From NCBI GenBank assembly GCA_035315885.1, contig DATFXM010000158.1:1-64000 (forward strand): a stretch of 64,000 bases of DNA, given 5' to 3'. Shown piece after piece: positions 43,056 to 52,140 of this stretch; position 1 is the first letter of the stretch; each line of letters begins with the position of its first letter. The notes under the pieces are model-generated. The model made no database searches, had not been told where the DNA came from, and saw only the letters and a list, made by a program, of their open reading frames with translations. The translations under genes and the position numbers were made by a program. The DNA is from DATFXM01 sp035315885. Its GTDB lineage: Bacteria > Acidobacteriota > Blastocatellia > UBA7656.

Positions 43056-43246
43056 AGCCGAAGAGGCGAAGGGGCGACGCGGAGAGGAGGGACGCGGAGA
43101 GGAGCGAAGGGAAGAAAGGGCGAAGGGGCGATCTGAGTAGCTGAGCTCTGCAGTGCCAGCCCAACTTTTGCGATCACCGCGTCTCCGCGTCCCCTGTCCC
43201 TCCTCCCTCCTCTCCGCGTCACTCCTCTCCGCGTCGCCACTTCGTC
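43056..43246. repeat. Family B intergenic repeat
   Basis: The purine arm is CGAAGGGGCGACGCGGAGAGG, the centre GGGCGATCTGAGTAGCTGAG, and the pyrimidine arm has CTCCGCGTCCCCTG and CTCCTCTCCGCGTC words. It fills the gap between the sigma factor and the nitrilase, whose stop lies in its last bases. Confidence 0.8.
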
Positions 43247-44031
43247 TAATACCTCTCCGCAGCGTATCTACTCGCTAGAAGACCCGTCGCTTTGCCGATA
43301 TCGATCTCCTCAACCAATACCGCTTCCTTGCCATAGGGCAAGTAAGCCTGGCACTGTCCCGATGGATCAATCAGACTCGTAGCCGATTCCTGAAAACGCA
43401 GAGCATAGTTCACACTCGCAAAGTAAATCGTGTTCTCAATGCTTCGCATCATCATCGCCTTCTCGTAGTAAGGCGCTTTGTCAGAGCCCCACTGCGTCAG
43501 CCTGACACCCTGAAGCTCGCTCCCAGTATGTTGAGGGTGAAAAACAATCTTTGCGCCACGCACTGCCGCCCACCGCACAGTCTCAGGATATCGCCAACCC
43601 TCATGACAAATCGCTATGCCGAACTTCACACCATTGACCTCGAAGACCTGACGAGTACGTCCGGGCACGTAAAAGCGGTCTTCAGTCGGATCAAGTTGAT
43701 TCTTGGTCTGGAATCCTTGCAGCTCGCCGTGGGTGTCAATCACAAAAGCCGCAACCTGACGACCCTCCTTCGTGAGGTTTTCCATCCCGAGAATCGTGGC
43801 AATTTTGTACGTGCGAGAATATTGCGATACCGCTTTCAGCGCGTGCTGCTGAGCTGTCTCGTCAAAGCTGAATACTTCAAAATCCTGCCCTCTCAAGCCT
43901 GGCAAATAAGCTTCGGGAAAGCACACGATCTGGGCGCCCTGTGCTGAAGCCTCGGACACGAGCCGCTTGATCTTTTCAAGACCGTCATCCAATGAGACAG
44001 CTACAGAAGGCGACGCAAGACCAATAATCAT
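43246..44031 (-). CDS. Carbon-nitrogen hydrolase (nitrilase/amidase family)
   Basis: A 261-residue enzyme with the Glu-Lys-Cys triad: E40 in CFPEAYL, K110 in FQTKNQLDP and C142 in IAICHEGWRYPE. Members hydrolyse nitriles, amides, carbamates or related C-N bonds. There is no signal peptide. It is followed 26 bases later on the same strand by the start of the esterase, a probable operon in which the esterase is upstream. Confidence 0.9.
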   Translation of the reverse strand: MIIGLASPSVAVSLDDGLEKIKRLVSEASAQGAQIVCFPEAYLPGLRGQDFEVFSFDETAQQHALKAVSQYSRTYKIATILGMENLTKEGRQVAAFVIDTHGELQGFQTKNQLDPTEDRFYVPGRTRQVFEVNGVKFGIAICHEGWRYPETVRWAAVRGAKIVFHPQHTGSELQGVRLTQWGSDKAPYYEKAMMMRSIENTIYFASVNYALRFQESATSLIDPSGQCQAYLPYGKEAVLVEEIDIGKATGLLASRYAAERY

Positions 44032-44057
44032 TGATCATCCCCGCTCATACCGGACGC

Positions 44058-45002
44058 TCATTCCGACTGCAGAACTTTGTTCTTTCGCAGAAACTCTCTG
44101 ACTTTTGCAAAACTGGAAACGAGCGCTTCTCTGCTGAACCCGCCATGGTTGGCTCCGTGAATCGTCACAAGCTCATTCGGCACGCCGCTCTTGCTCAAAG
44201 CCGCGTGTAGTCGCACGGCCTGGTCGTACGGCACGATTTCGTCACCGTCTCCGTGAATCGTGATTATCGGAGGCAAGCCGTCCCGAACATAATTGATCGG
44301 CGACACCTGACGCGCCAGATCGGCGCGATTGCTCATACTTCCGAACCATTCCATGGCGTAGTGCTTTGCATTCGGTCCCTCGATCAGTTCGGCTACATCC
44401 GTGATACCGAACCAGTTCACGATTGCTGCTATCTTGACCTGCGGCTCGGTACCTTCTCTCCAGCGTGTGCTGGCGTTGGTCGGACACTGGCGATCAAAAA
44501 CAGAGTTTGGCGGCAACATACCTGTAATGAGAGCCAGGTGGCCGCCGGCTGACCCTCCAGTCAACACAACTTTCGAAAGATCAAACCCGTACTCCTTCGC
44601 GTGATAGCTCACCCATCGCAACGCGCACCTGCAATCCTCAACCGCAGCCGGCGCTGGAGAATTGCGCGCCATGCGATATTCGACGTTCATCACTGCCCAC
44701 CCCAACGACAGATATGGCAGAAGCTGCAGAATATTTCGTTCTTTTTGTCCGTCTACCCAGCCGCCTCCATGAAAGAGCATCAATGCCGGCACAGGACTGC
44801 TCCGCTTCCTGGGCAAGTAGAGATCGAGCTTCAACTCGGTGTTATTAGCGATTGCATAGGTGAGATTCGGCAGGATGTCATATTCGCCCGAAACATAGTC
44901 GACCCACCTGTCAGAGTTTGAGGTCTGAACGTAAGCCGCCGTTGAAGGCCAAATCGCCAATAGCGCAAGACACAATGTCACAAAGCGTAGAGTTGGTTTC
45001 AT
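44058..45002 (-). CDS. Secreted alpha/beta hydrolase (esterase, BD-FAE-like)
   Basis: A 314-residue exported esterase with a signal peptide (residues about 5-24). The oxyanion-hole motif is LMLFHGGGWVDG and the nucleophile elbow GGSAGGHLAL. Asp is in HGDGDEIVPYDQA and His in GANHGGF. The family hydrolyses feruloyl or other carboxyl esters. It lies upstream of the nitrilase on the same strand, and a family A repeat sits before it. Confidence 0.9.
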   Translation of the reverse strand: MKPTLRFVTLCLALLAIWPSTAAYVQTSNSDRWVDYVSGEYDILPNLTYAIANNTELKLDLYLPRKRSSPVPALMLFHGGGWVDGQKERNILQLLPYLSLGWAVMNVEYRMARNSPAPAAVEDCRCALRWVSYHAKEYGFDLSKVVLTGGSAGGHLALITGMLPPNSVFDRQCPTNASTRWREGTEPQVKIAAIVNWFGITDVAELIEGPNAKHYAMEWFGSMSNRADLARQVSPINYVRDGLPPIITIHGDGDEIVPYDQAVRLHAALSKSGVPNELVTIHGANHGGFSREALVSSFAKVREFLRKNKVLQSE

Positions 45003-45097
45003 CGCCTATACCTTTGCCAGTTTTGAGAATGGGATCAAGCGCATCGTACATAAGCGAAGGTAGAGCGTCAAAGTGCAGTGACATGGGTTTCACGCAG

Positions 45098-45279
45098 AGG
45101 CCGCTGAGATGAGGAGATGAGGAGGGTTTAGGGTTTAGGGTTTCGCGTTCGTTTGATTCAATACCCTTTCGTCGAGCATTGCTCGCCATCCGAGTCTCTA
45201 TCTGACGAACCCTAAACCCGAAACCCCAAACCGTCCTCCCTCATCTCCTCATCTCCTCATCCCCTCATCTCACCGGCCT
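45098..45279. repeat. Family A element, subtype 2, with extended outer arms
   Basis: The inner termini are GGTTTAGGGTTTAGGGTTTCG and its inverse, with the subtype 2 core (GCCATCCGAGTCTCTATC). Outside them, GAGATGAGGAGATGAGG pairs with CCTCATCTCCTCATCTC. The whole is a ~180-base palindrome filling the 45003-45307 gap. Confidence 0.75.
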
Positions 45280-45307
45280 TTGGGTGAAGCTCAGTTCGGT
45301 TGGTGCT

Positions 45308-45487
45308 TTAACGGAGGGGACGGTCACCAATGATGCCCATCGCTTGATTCATCATATCGCGAACGATTTCGCCTGCCGGTTTGATCTCGTTTGTGAGTCC
45401 GGCACTCTCGCCGGCGGCCAGGCACATCTCCTCAAAATCTCCTGAGGTCTCAGGCGTAGGCAGCACTGCCGAGAACTTAGGTAATCT
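45308..45487 (-). pseudogene. C-terminal remnant of a nitronate monooxygenase
   Basis: About 60 codons that read LPKFSAVLPTPETSGDFEEM, then CLAAGESAGL and EIKPAGEIVR, the expected C-terminus of a nitronate monooxygenase (2-nitropropane dioxygenase). No N-terminal part exists; homology ends near 45487, where the oppositely oriented TPR remnant begins. Confidence 0.6.
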
Positions 45488-45912
45488 ATATTCCTGGTCG
45501 AGATGGAGCCAAACTATGCCCAGGCGCATGTGTTCCTGGGTTGTGCTTACGATGAGAAAGGAATGCACAAAGAGGCTATCGCCGAGTTCAAAGGTCAGCA
45601 GAGATTTTTGGAGAGAATCCATTGATGCTTGCGTCTTTGACGCGGGCCTATGCCGCATCGGGCATGAAGTCAGATGCGATGGCTGGCGTCAATCGGTTGA
45701 GTGAAATGTCCAAGACGTCTTATGTGTCCGCTTACACTCTGGCAGTCGCATACGCAGGGATTGGCGACAAAGATCGTGCGTTCGAGTGGCTTGAGCGGGC
45801 TTATGACGAACGCGCTAGTTGGCTCATTTTTCTGAAGGTGGAGCCGGTGTTCAACTCTCTCAGATCCGATGCCAGGTTCGATCCGTTGCTGCATCGTATT
45901 GGTCTTTCGTGA
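45488..45912 (+). pseudogene. C-terminal remnant of a TPR protein with a frameshift
   Basis: Coding sequence FLVEMEPNYAQAHVFLG followed by GMHKEAIAEF is a TPR, in frame until about 45590. The downstream frame then continues the repeat as RSAEIFGENPLMLASLTRAY and ends RFDPLLHRIGLS. Insertion of one C near 45589 would join the two frames, so the gap is a single-base deletion or a sequencing error. The N-terminus is missing; it begins at the junction with the remnant on the other strand. The parent was probably a TPR-ended winged-helix or cyclase-like regulator. Confidence 0.6.
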
Positions 45913-45994
45913 TCTGTAGTCGGAAATAAATATGAATCTACTCGAGTTTTTTGGAGCTTGAATGGTCAGCCGCGCAATTTGCGGTTCTATTCAC

Positions 45995-48900
45995 TCAACT
46001 CAGATAGCAGTGGCTTTGTCCGTCGGTAAGAATTCGACGAACAGGAGCTGCTTCAAGAAATGTTTTTCTTAGCGGCTCGTCAGGAGCGAACGAATTCGCG
46101 ATGGTGAGGATGTTCGCTTCCGCAGACGCACGATGGGTTTCGGCCAATTTGTCATCCATCGTCTGCAAGTACAGCTCCCACGCCGTAGCCTGAATCCGCC
46201 AAGCCGTAACCGGGATCTCAAACTGCTTCACTATCCCGAGTCCTTGCTCGATGCATTCCCGGGCTCCCTTCGAATCTTGTTCAGCACTTGCAATGCGCGC
46301 CTTTACCTCCCAAGCCAGCGCTTGCAAATTGGGTTCAGCGGTTGAGAACGCATCCTTGAGAGCAATGTCACCTTCTCTTCGAGCATTTTCCAAATCTCCG
46401 GATAGTAACCATGCCTCGCTCAATCCAAGCTGAGCTCTGATGCGCCACGCCCAATGCAGGAAGAACTTTGGGGTGACCTCAGGGTCGCCTACCTGCCTGA
46501 AGTTTGCCATGGCCTGATCGTAATTTCCTCGATCAAGTTCGGCGTAGCCGGCGGCGACTCGAGCAATCGTCTCCGGTTGCCCCGTCGGATATTCAGCGCC
46601 GGGTCGAACGATAAACTCGCATATCCGGCGAGCTCCATCGAAGTCCAGGCAAAGCGTGCGCAACCACGCCTCGCGGAAGTTGAAAAGCCACGGATCGTTG
46701 CCGTTCTTCTCGGCCATTTCTCTCTCAGCCCGGACAATCCGCAATACCTCTCCAAACCGGCCAAGGTAGAGTAGGGCTACGGTCTCCCCAGCGACGGCAA
46801 ACAAGTACACCATCAGGCTGGACGCCCCATCGATTTTTGGAATGAACGCCTCAAAAATATCGAGAGCCTCCCGATAGTTGCCCTGAAGCGCCTGAACGTA
46901 GGCATAGATCATCCGGTGATAAGCTGGACCGCTTGAATCGTCGAGCTCACGAATTCTCTGATTTGCCGAGGCCAGGAGGTCCGCATCTTCCTTGCGCCAA
47001 GTCTCGTATAGCAGGCGAGACCCGGCTGCCAACATTTCTGTGCGTGCAACCAGCAAAGGATCGTTGAGACCCCGGCTGATTTCAGCAGCTTCATCGATAG
47101 CCGCGATTCCCTGTTCCGGATCGATCAAGCCAAACGGCCGCATCAGAGAAATCAGTTGGCCCACTTGAAGCTCTCTAAGATCGGCATCGGCTGCTCGCGC
47201 TGCTCCGGCTGCGTAAGCCTTCGCGCACTCGTCCATAGCACCGAGCGCGTAATAAGCATCGCCGATGAGTTCGAACACCTGAATCTCTAGTTGGGCAGCG
47301 ACATTCAAGGCAGCTCTTGGTACAAGTTTGACCGCGTGTTGCAAAACTTGAATCGCATCCCGGTAAGCGAAGCGCCCAGCTACATTTTCCGCGGAAAGCA
47401 TGAGATAGCGTATGGCCTGTTCATAGTCGCGGCCCTTTTCAAAATGCAAGGCCAGTTCGGAGGCGAGTTCTCTCTCCCGCTTGGGACTAGTGCCGAGGGA
47501 CTTAAGGCGCTCACCCATCTCGCGGTGTCGTCTGGATCGACTCAGGTCTGAGAGTCGACCATAGATCACTTGTCGGTAGAGAGCGTGACGGAATTCGTAA
47601 TTGGGCGAAAGAGAACCGTTCGCGAGTTCTTGTATTCCGATTGTTTTTATGAACTGTTGCCGCTCAGCGAGACCTTCGAATAGGTCTTCGATTTGACCAG
47701 TTGCCACGTCCAACATGCTGCTGATGCTCCAGACAGAGAATCGCTCTCCGGCGACGCTGGCGCTTTTCAGAATGCGTTGTTCCTCAGCACTCAATTGGTC
47801 GAACTGGACCTCGATCATGTGTTGCAGCGTCTCCGGTACGCCTGGATCTAACTCATGCAAAGGCGTCGCGAGTCTCCAAACTCCATCGTCCCGGACGATC
47901 AAGCCTTTCTTCAGCATGTCCTGCACGATAGCCACCATGAACAACGCATTCCCAGCGGAGTGCCGGTAAATCAAGTTCGCGAGGTCGGACGGAAGGTTGC
48001 TAACGGAGAATTCAGTAGCCAGGTACTGGGCGATGTCAGATTCTGTCAGGCGCTCCAGAGTTATCTCTTCGCACAAGCGATGAACCTGCAAATCCTGTTT
48101 GAGACCCCTTAGCGGACTCTGAGAAAGGGCCACATCCAACGGCCGATAAGTACAAACAAGCAGGAGCCTGGCTGCCGCGCGGCGGCGCGCTAGCGCGGAG
48201 ATCAAATCCAGCGTTGAGGGATCACACCAGTGGAGATCCTCGAAGATTAGAACCAGAGGATGCTCCGATGTCAGAGTTTCCAACGCTTCGCAGATCTCGC
48301 GCAGCATGCGGTCTCGCGTGGCTCCGAGTATTTCGCGCTGCAGTTCCTCTTTCTGTTCTGGCTTCACAAGTGATGCAAACTGAATGAGCCAGGTGGGCGC
48401 CTGTGTGGCCAAGGTCTGGACGATTGGGTTGCCGGGGGCACCAGAAGACAACTGACCGAGAGCTTCCAGCATAGGATAGTAGGCTTCTTTACCCCCGAAA
48501 CCCTCGACGCACTGGCCGAGAGCTATGCGCAGGTTCGTGTGCCTCGTGGCCCTTTGATGAAACGCATCAACAAGCGTGGTCTTGCCGATACCAGCCTCTC
48601 CCGTAACAAACACTACTTGCCTCTGACCGGATAACGATTGATCGAGAGCCCGATCGAGCGATGAAAGGGCGGTTTCGCGGCCAACCATCACATTCTCAGG
48701 AGCCGAAGCTACGCCCGACGGTGCGGCAGACACTTCGTCGGTTACCTGAGCGACAAACTGGTAGCCGCGCCTCGGGAGAGTCTCTATGAAGACAGGCTCA
48801 TCGTGGCGGTCGCCCAGAACTTTTCGAATTCCCAGAATGTGTTTCTTGATGACTTCCTGGTTAACATACGTTCCCGGCCATAAAGCCTCAAGAATCTCCT

Positions 48901-49039
48901 CCTGGGTAACAAGCCGGCCCGGGTGTTCGACTAAGTAGCGCAGCACATCAAATGCTTTTGGGGTGATTGGCACACGATGCTCGCCGCGCCAAAGACATTG
49001 ATTGACGGTATCAAGCCGAAATGAGTGGAATCGCTTCAT
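45995..49039 (-). CDS. Winged-helix / AAA ATPase / TPR transcriptional regulator
   Basis: A 1014-residue regulator. Residues 1-100 form an OmpR-type winged helix (ITPKAFDVLRYLVEHPG, LPRRGYQFVAQV). An AAA/STAND ATPase follows: Walker A TGEAGIGKTTLVD, Walker B VLIFEDLHWCD. A long TPR array fills the C-terminal ~550 residues (for example RDYEQAIRYLMLSAENVAG). ATG 49039 follows AGGTGGAG and is preferred to the in-frame ATG at 49147. This design suits a STAND-type switch that turns on transcription on ligand binding; targets and ligands are unknown. The divergent gene is the exported protein at 49348. Confidence 0.85.
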   Translation of the reverse strand: MKRFHSFRLDTVNQCLWRGEHRVPITPKAFDVLRYLVEHPGRLVTQEEILEALWPGTYVNQEVIKKHILGIRKVLGDRHDEPVFIETLPRRGYQFVAQVTDEVSAAPSGVASAPENVMVGRETALSSLDRALDQSLSGQRQVVFVTGEAGIGKTTLVDAFHQRATRHTNLRIALGQCVEGFGGKEAYYPMLEALGQLSSGAPGNPIVQTLATQAPTWLIQFASLVKPEQKEELQREILGATRDRMLREICEALETLTSEHPLVLIFEDLHWCDPSTLDLISALARRRAAARLLLVCTYRPLDVALSQSPLRGLKQDLQVHRLCEEITLERLTESDIAQYLATEFSVSNLPSDLANLIYRHSAGNALFMVAIVQDMLKKGLIVRDDGVWRLATPLHELDPGVPETLQHMIEVQFDQLSAEEQRILKSASVAGERFSVWSISSMLDVATGQIEDLFEGLAERQQFIKTIGIQELANGSLSPNYEFRHALYRQVIYGRLSDLSRSRRHREMGERLKSLGTSPKRERELASELALHFEKGRDYEQAIRYLMLSAENVAGRFAYRDAIQVLQHAVKLVPRAALNVAAQLEIQVFELIGDAYYALGAMDECAKAYAAGAARAADADLRELQVGQLISLMRPFGLIDPEQGIAAIDEAAEISRGLNDPLLVARTEMLAAGSRLLYETWRKEDADLLASANQRIRELDDSSGPAYHRMIYAYVQALQGNYREALDIFEAFIPKIDGASSLMVYLFAVAGETVALLYLGRFGEVLRIVRAEREMAEKNGNDPWLFNFREAWLRTLCLDFDGARRICEFIVRPGAEYPTGQPETIARVAAGYAELDRGNYDQAMANFRQVGDPEVTPKFFLHWAWRIRAQLGLSEAWLLSGDLENARREGDIALKDAFSTAEPNLQALAWEVKARIASAEQDSKGARECIEQGLGIVKQFEIPVTAWRIQATAWELYLQTMDDKLAETHRASAEANILTIANSFAPDEPLRKTFLEAAPVRRILTDGQSHCYLS

Positions 49040-49347
49040 TTCTCCACCTGCGGTGGTTGCGGCTTCAAAAGAGGAACTCAGTCTATCTGTACATTGAACC
49101 CCTGATCCAGCGGTTTGGGACACCTCGCCAGAGAGAGTGAAGTTCAAGAATGTCGGTTTAAGCGGGTGATCTCGGGTTTTTCGCGGCGAATCCGGAAGCG
49201 GAACCGAAACGTCACCGACACGTCACCGAGCGGTCACCCGTTGCATTCCGCATCCCTGTACTCTGTCATCGTTGCCGGGCCAATCGAAGTAACCAGCTCC
49301 GGCTTATCTAAATTGGATTTTCGACTTGAAAGGATGAGAACAGACGA

Positions 49348-49872
49348 ATGAGGAACAAAACTAAAATAGTATCGCTGATGATTGGAGTGTTGTTGATTGC
49401 TTCAGCATCATTCGCACAGAACAGGGACCGTACCGTCGTGCGCTGGAATAATGTGGTCGGTGTGACTACAGCTATCAACGTGGATAACCCGGTTGGAAAC
49501 GTCCACGCCGGAACGTTTCCGTGGACAACCCAAGGCGGTCACGCTAAGGTGAACCTCAGAACCGGAGCGACATCTTTTGATGTTGAGGGGCTATCAATCG
49601 TCGGGACGGTTTTCAGTGGGACGCCGGGTCCGATCACCGCTGTCACAGGTTGCCTGGTGTGCGATGCCGGTCAGGACACGGAAGGCACCTTTGATACGCC
49701 GCCTGTCCCTCTTGACGCGCAAGGTAACGCGGTCTTTTCGGGCCAGATCGACAACATTCCTGCTACGTGTTCAAACCCGCTCTTTCTGATCCGGATCCAG
49801 ACTCCCGCCGGGGCTCTGGGACGTTGGATCGCCACCGGAACACAGCGGTCAATACAGACGAGGGGACAGTAA
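49348..49872 (+). CDS. Exported protein of unknown function
   Basis: A 174-residue protein with a signal peptide (MRNKTKIVSLMIGVLLIASA, cleavage after SFAQ). The mature part is beta-rich, Gly/Thr/Val-rich, with a single disulphide-like pair CLVC. No family is recognised. It may be a target of the divergent regulator at 45995-49039. Confidence 0.7.
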   Translation: MRNKTKIVSLMIGVLLIASASFAQNRDRTVVRWNNVVGVTTAINVDNPVGNVHAGTFPWTTQGGHAKVNLRTGATSFDVEGLSIVGTVFSGTPGPITAVTGCLVCDAGQDTEGTFDTPPVPLDAQGNAVFSGQIDNIPATCSNPLFLIRIQTPAGALGRWIATGTQRSIQTRGQ

Positions 49873-49894
49873 ACTTAAGAAGAGCTGTGTTCAC

Positions 49895-49923
49895 GAAGGC
49901 GAGTCCGTTGTGGACTCGCCTTC
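49895..49923 (+). terminator. Hairpin terminator
   Basis: A perfect 12-bp stem GAAGGCGAGTCC / GGACTCGCCTTC with the 5-base loop GTTGT, 22 bases after the stop at 49872. It is followed by a weak T/A-rich run. Confidence 0.65.
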
Positions 49924-50045
49924 TATTAATTAGAACGACCTCGTCAATTCCTTCCTGATGTGGTGAACAACCTATCTTCACATTGAATCGACTTGATATT
50001 GGAAACTATCAATCACATCAACGTGAAAAGCCGACTAGTGGATGC

Positions 50046-50765
50046 GAGCCCGCGTAGCGGGCGTCAAATGTAGCCCCGGATGAGTCCGTGAACCGGGGAT
50101 AAAGACACAAGAAAGGGCACGAGCCCAGGGCAGCGGGCGTTTGAACGGTATCCCCGGGCGAGCCCGCGAACCGGGGGCGAAGATGACCAACAAAAGCCCG
50201 GAGCCCGAGTAGCGGGCGACAGCATGTAGCCCCCGGTGAGGCCGCGAACCGGGGTGAAGATGACCAACAAGAACCGGAGCCCGCGTAGCGGGCGGCAGAA
50301 CGCTATCCCCCGGTGAGTCCGCGAACCGGGGGCGAAGATGACCAACAAAAGGCCGGAGCCCGAGTAGCGGGCGTCAAATGTAGCCCCGGATGAGTCCGTG
50401 AACCGGGGATAAAGACACAAGAAAGGGCACGAGCCCAGGGCAGGGGGAGTCTGAACGGTATCCCCGGGCGAGTCCGCGAACCGGGGGCGAAGATGACCAA
50501 CAAAAACCGGAGCCCGGGTAGCGGGCGACAGAGCGCTATCCCCCAGATGAGTCCGCAACCGCGGGATCAGCGTCCACGGTCCAACAAAGCTGAGGCGTTC
50601 GACTCCTGGGGCCAGCGAGGCTAATCACTGCCCCCGGTTCGCGGACTCACCCGGGGGATAGCGTTCTGTCGCCCGCTGCGCGGGCTCCGGTCTTCGTTGG
50701 TCATCTTGCCCCCGGTTCGCGGCCTCACCGGGGGCTACATGCTGTCGCCCGCCGCGCGGGCTAGG
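50046..50765. repeat. Family E array: seven ~77-bp units plus inverted copies
   Basis: GAGCCC unit starts lie at 50046, 50121, 50201, 50277, 50356, 50431 and 50510. Each unit has a small hairpin (GAGCCCGCGTAGCGGGCG) and a larger one (CCCCCGGTGAGTCCGCGAAC with CGGGGG). Units 1-2 match units 5-6 almost exactly, giving a 310-base higher-order repeat. Two inverted units lie at about 50635-50765. The remaining bases of 49924-51069 show no gene. Confidence 0.85.
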
Positions 50766-51069
50766 GGGGAGTCGGACTATTTCTCCGACCGGCGCCGTAG
50801 GAGGGCCACTTTCCTGTGCCCTCAGGATTGCTCGCAACTAGTTTGGAGTCGTGCCAGTTGATGTTATTGAATCGTGCGCAAATGTTATCCCGGTCAACAA
50901 ACTCAGTCATCGATTTGCTCAGCCTCTCCCTGTTGTCAGTACTCAAAACGAGCGCCGAGCCAAGGACGCAATTGAATAAGCACGAACGCTCAGAGTCTAA
51001 CGATCTTCAATAGGTTGACTTCGTTAGGCCCCCGGATAACCGCTTCAAAGATTGAATTCATCTCAGCCT

Positions 51070-51585
51070 TCAAGCAGAAAGACTAGATCGCTTTTTCTTC
51101 ATCCAGACGCTCCACGTGACTGGCCCGGCATCTTCGTCGCTCAAAGGCCGGCCCGCTATCTTGAGAGCCAGTTTTATCTGGCCGTGATGGTAACCCTCGT
51201 GCCAGATCATGTGCTGGAGCATGAGAATCGGGTGGTCGTAGTGAACGTCCATCTGGCGGCCCGTCTCCACCCTGCTCTTTACGGCCACTCGTACCGCGTT
51301 GGCGCTCTCGTTCAGCATCTCTGCGATGCGGCTGCGATCGTACTCGACCACCCACTCTTCATCGGGCAGGTCCCTCGCGAACTCCGGCGCATCCTCTAAG
51401 ACAAAGATAAGTCGCACAAAGTGAATGTGAGTGAACAGCTCCGCTACGGATGGCCCGCTCTCGATCGCTCGGGCTTGAAGCCCAGCCTCAGGCAACGCCT
51501 TCAGCAGATTGACCAGGATCGTGTTGTTCCGGTCCCAGGAGTCCAGCAGTGCCTCAAGCAGCTCTTGATCTGATTTGTTCGACAT
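51070..51585 (-). CDS. DinB-family four-helix protein
   Basis: A 171-residue putative metal-dependent enzyme. The His ligands are likely in FTHIHF (H53/H55) and HEGYHHGQI (H129, H133). DinB members include thiol-dependent enzymes such as bacillithiol transferases. It is monocistronic on the minus strand, between the family E array and a family A repeat. Confidence 0.85.
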   Translation of the reverse strand: MSNKSDQELLEALLDSWDRNNTILVNLLKALPEAGLQARAIESGPSVAELFTHIHFVRLIFVLEDAPEFARDLPDEEWVVEYDRSRIAEMLNESANAVRVAVKSRVETGRQMDVHYDHPILMLQHMIWHEGYHHGQIKLALKIAGRPLSDEDAGPVTWSVWMKKKRSSLSA

Positions 51586-51698
51586 ATCGATTGGCCCTTG
51601 ATAACTCGAATGTAAGTTATCAGATCTTGGTGGGATTCGTCAGAGGGCACACCGACTGTTCTGGTTTGGTTGTGACTGCGTCAATCAGCGCTGTCCCC

Positions 51699-51830
51699 CG
51701 CAGAGGTTTCGGGTTTCGGGTTCAGGGTTTCGGGTTTCTTAGATTGGCGGCTCTAAAATCGTTAGAGGGTTTTCGTTTAATAGAAGATTGATACTGAATT
51801 AAACGAACCCGAAACCCGAAACCTACTGCG
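51699..51830. repeat. Family A palindromic element, subtype 1 (inverted copy)
   Basis: The ends are CGCAGAGGTTTCGGGTTTCGG and CCCGAAACCCGAAACCTACTG. The core (TTAGATTGGCGG, AAAATCGTTAGAGG, AGAAGATTGATACTGAATTA) is the reverse complement of the copy at 16811. The rest of the 51586-52140 gap shows no gene; the promoter of the next operon was not resolved. Confidence 0.85.
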
Positions 51831-52140
51831 CCGATTCACTCAGCCACAACCACACCAGTACGGCGCCGGAGGACCGGTAACATTGACACCACTCTCTCAC
51901 TGTAATAGACTTCACGACCGCAGCACGGTCGCATCCATTCAAGTATCAACACTTAGGCCAGCACGCACGGACATTCCCGCTGCTTGCTCACCAAAGGACG
52001 TGAGCACATGACAACCGGCGCGTGGTGCGGATCACCAACCTTTGGCCTTGGAACCTTCCGGAATGTTTGTGTGACTCAACCAACACTCAACCTGAGACCG
52101 TCTTGGTTTCCGTTTCTTTCGAAACTTCAGGAGGACCAGA

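Noticed and set aside
45098..45279. TTTAGGG words resembling eukaryotic telomere repeats.
   Set aside because: They are only part of family A palindromes within an ordinary bacterial gene context, not a chromosome end.
50064..50558. A 164-codon frame on the minus strand within the family E array.
   Set aside because: It only translates the repeat units, so its apparent internal repeats are those of the DNA.
50046..50765. The array looked like a possible CRISPR locus.
   Set aside because: Units are 75-80 bases with near-identical content throughout, with no variable spacers, and no cas genes are near.
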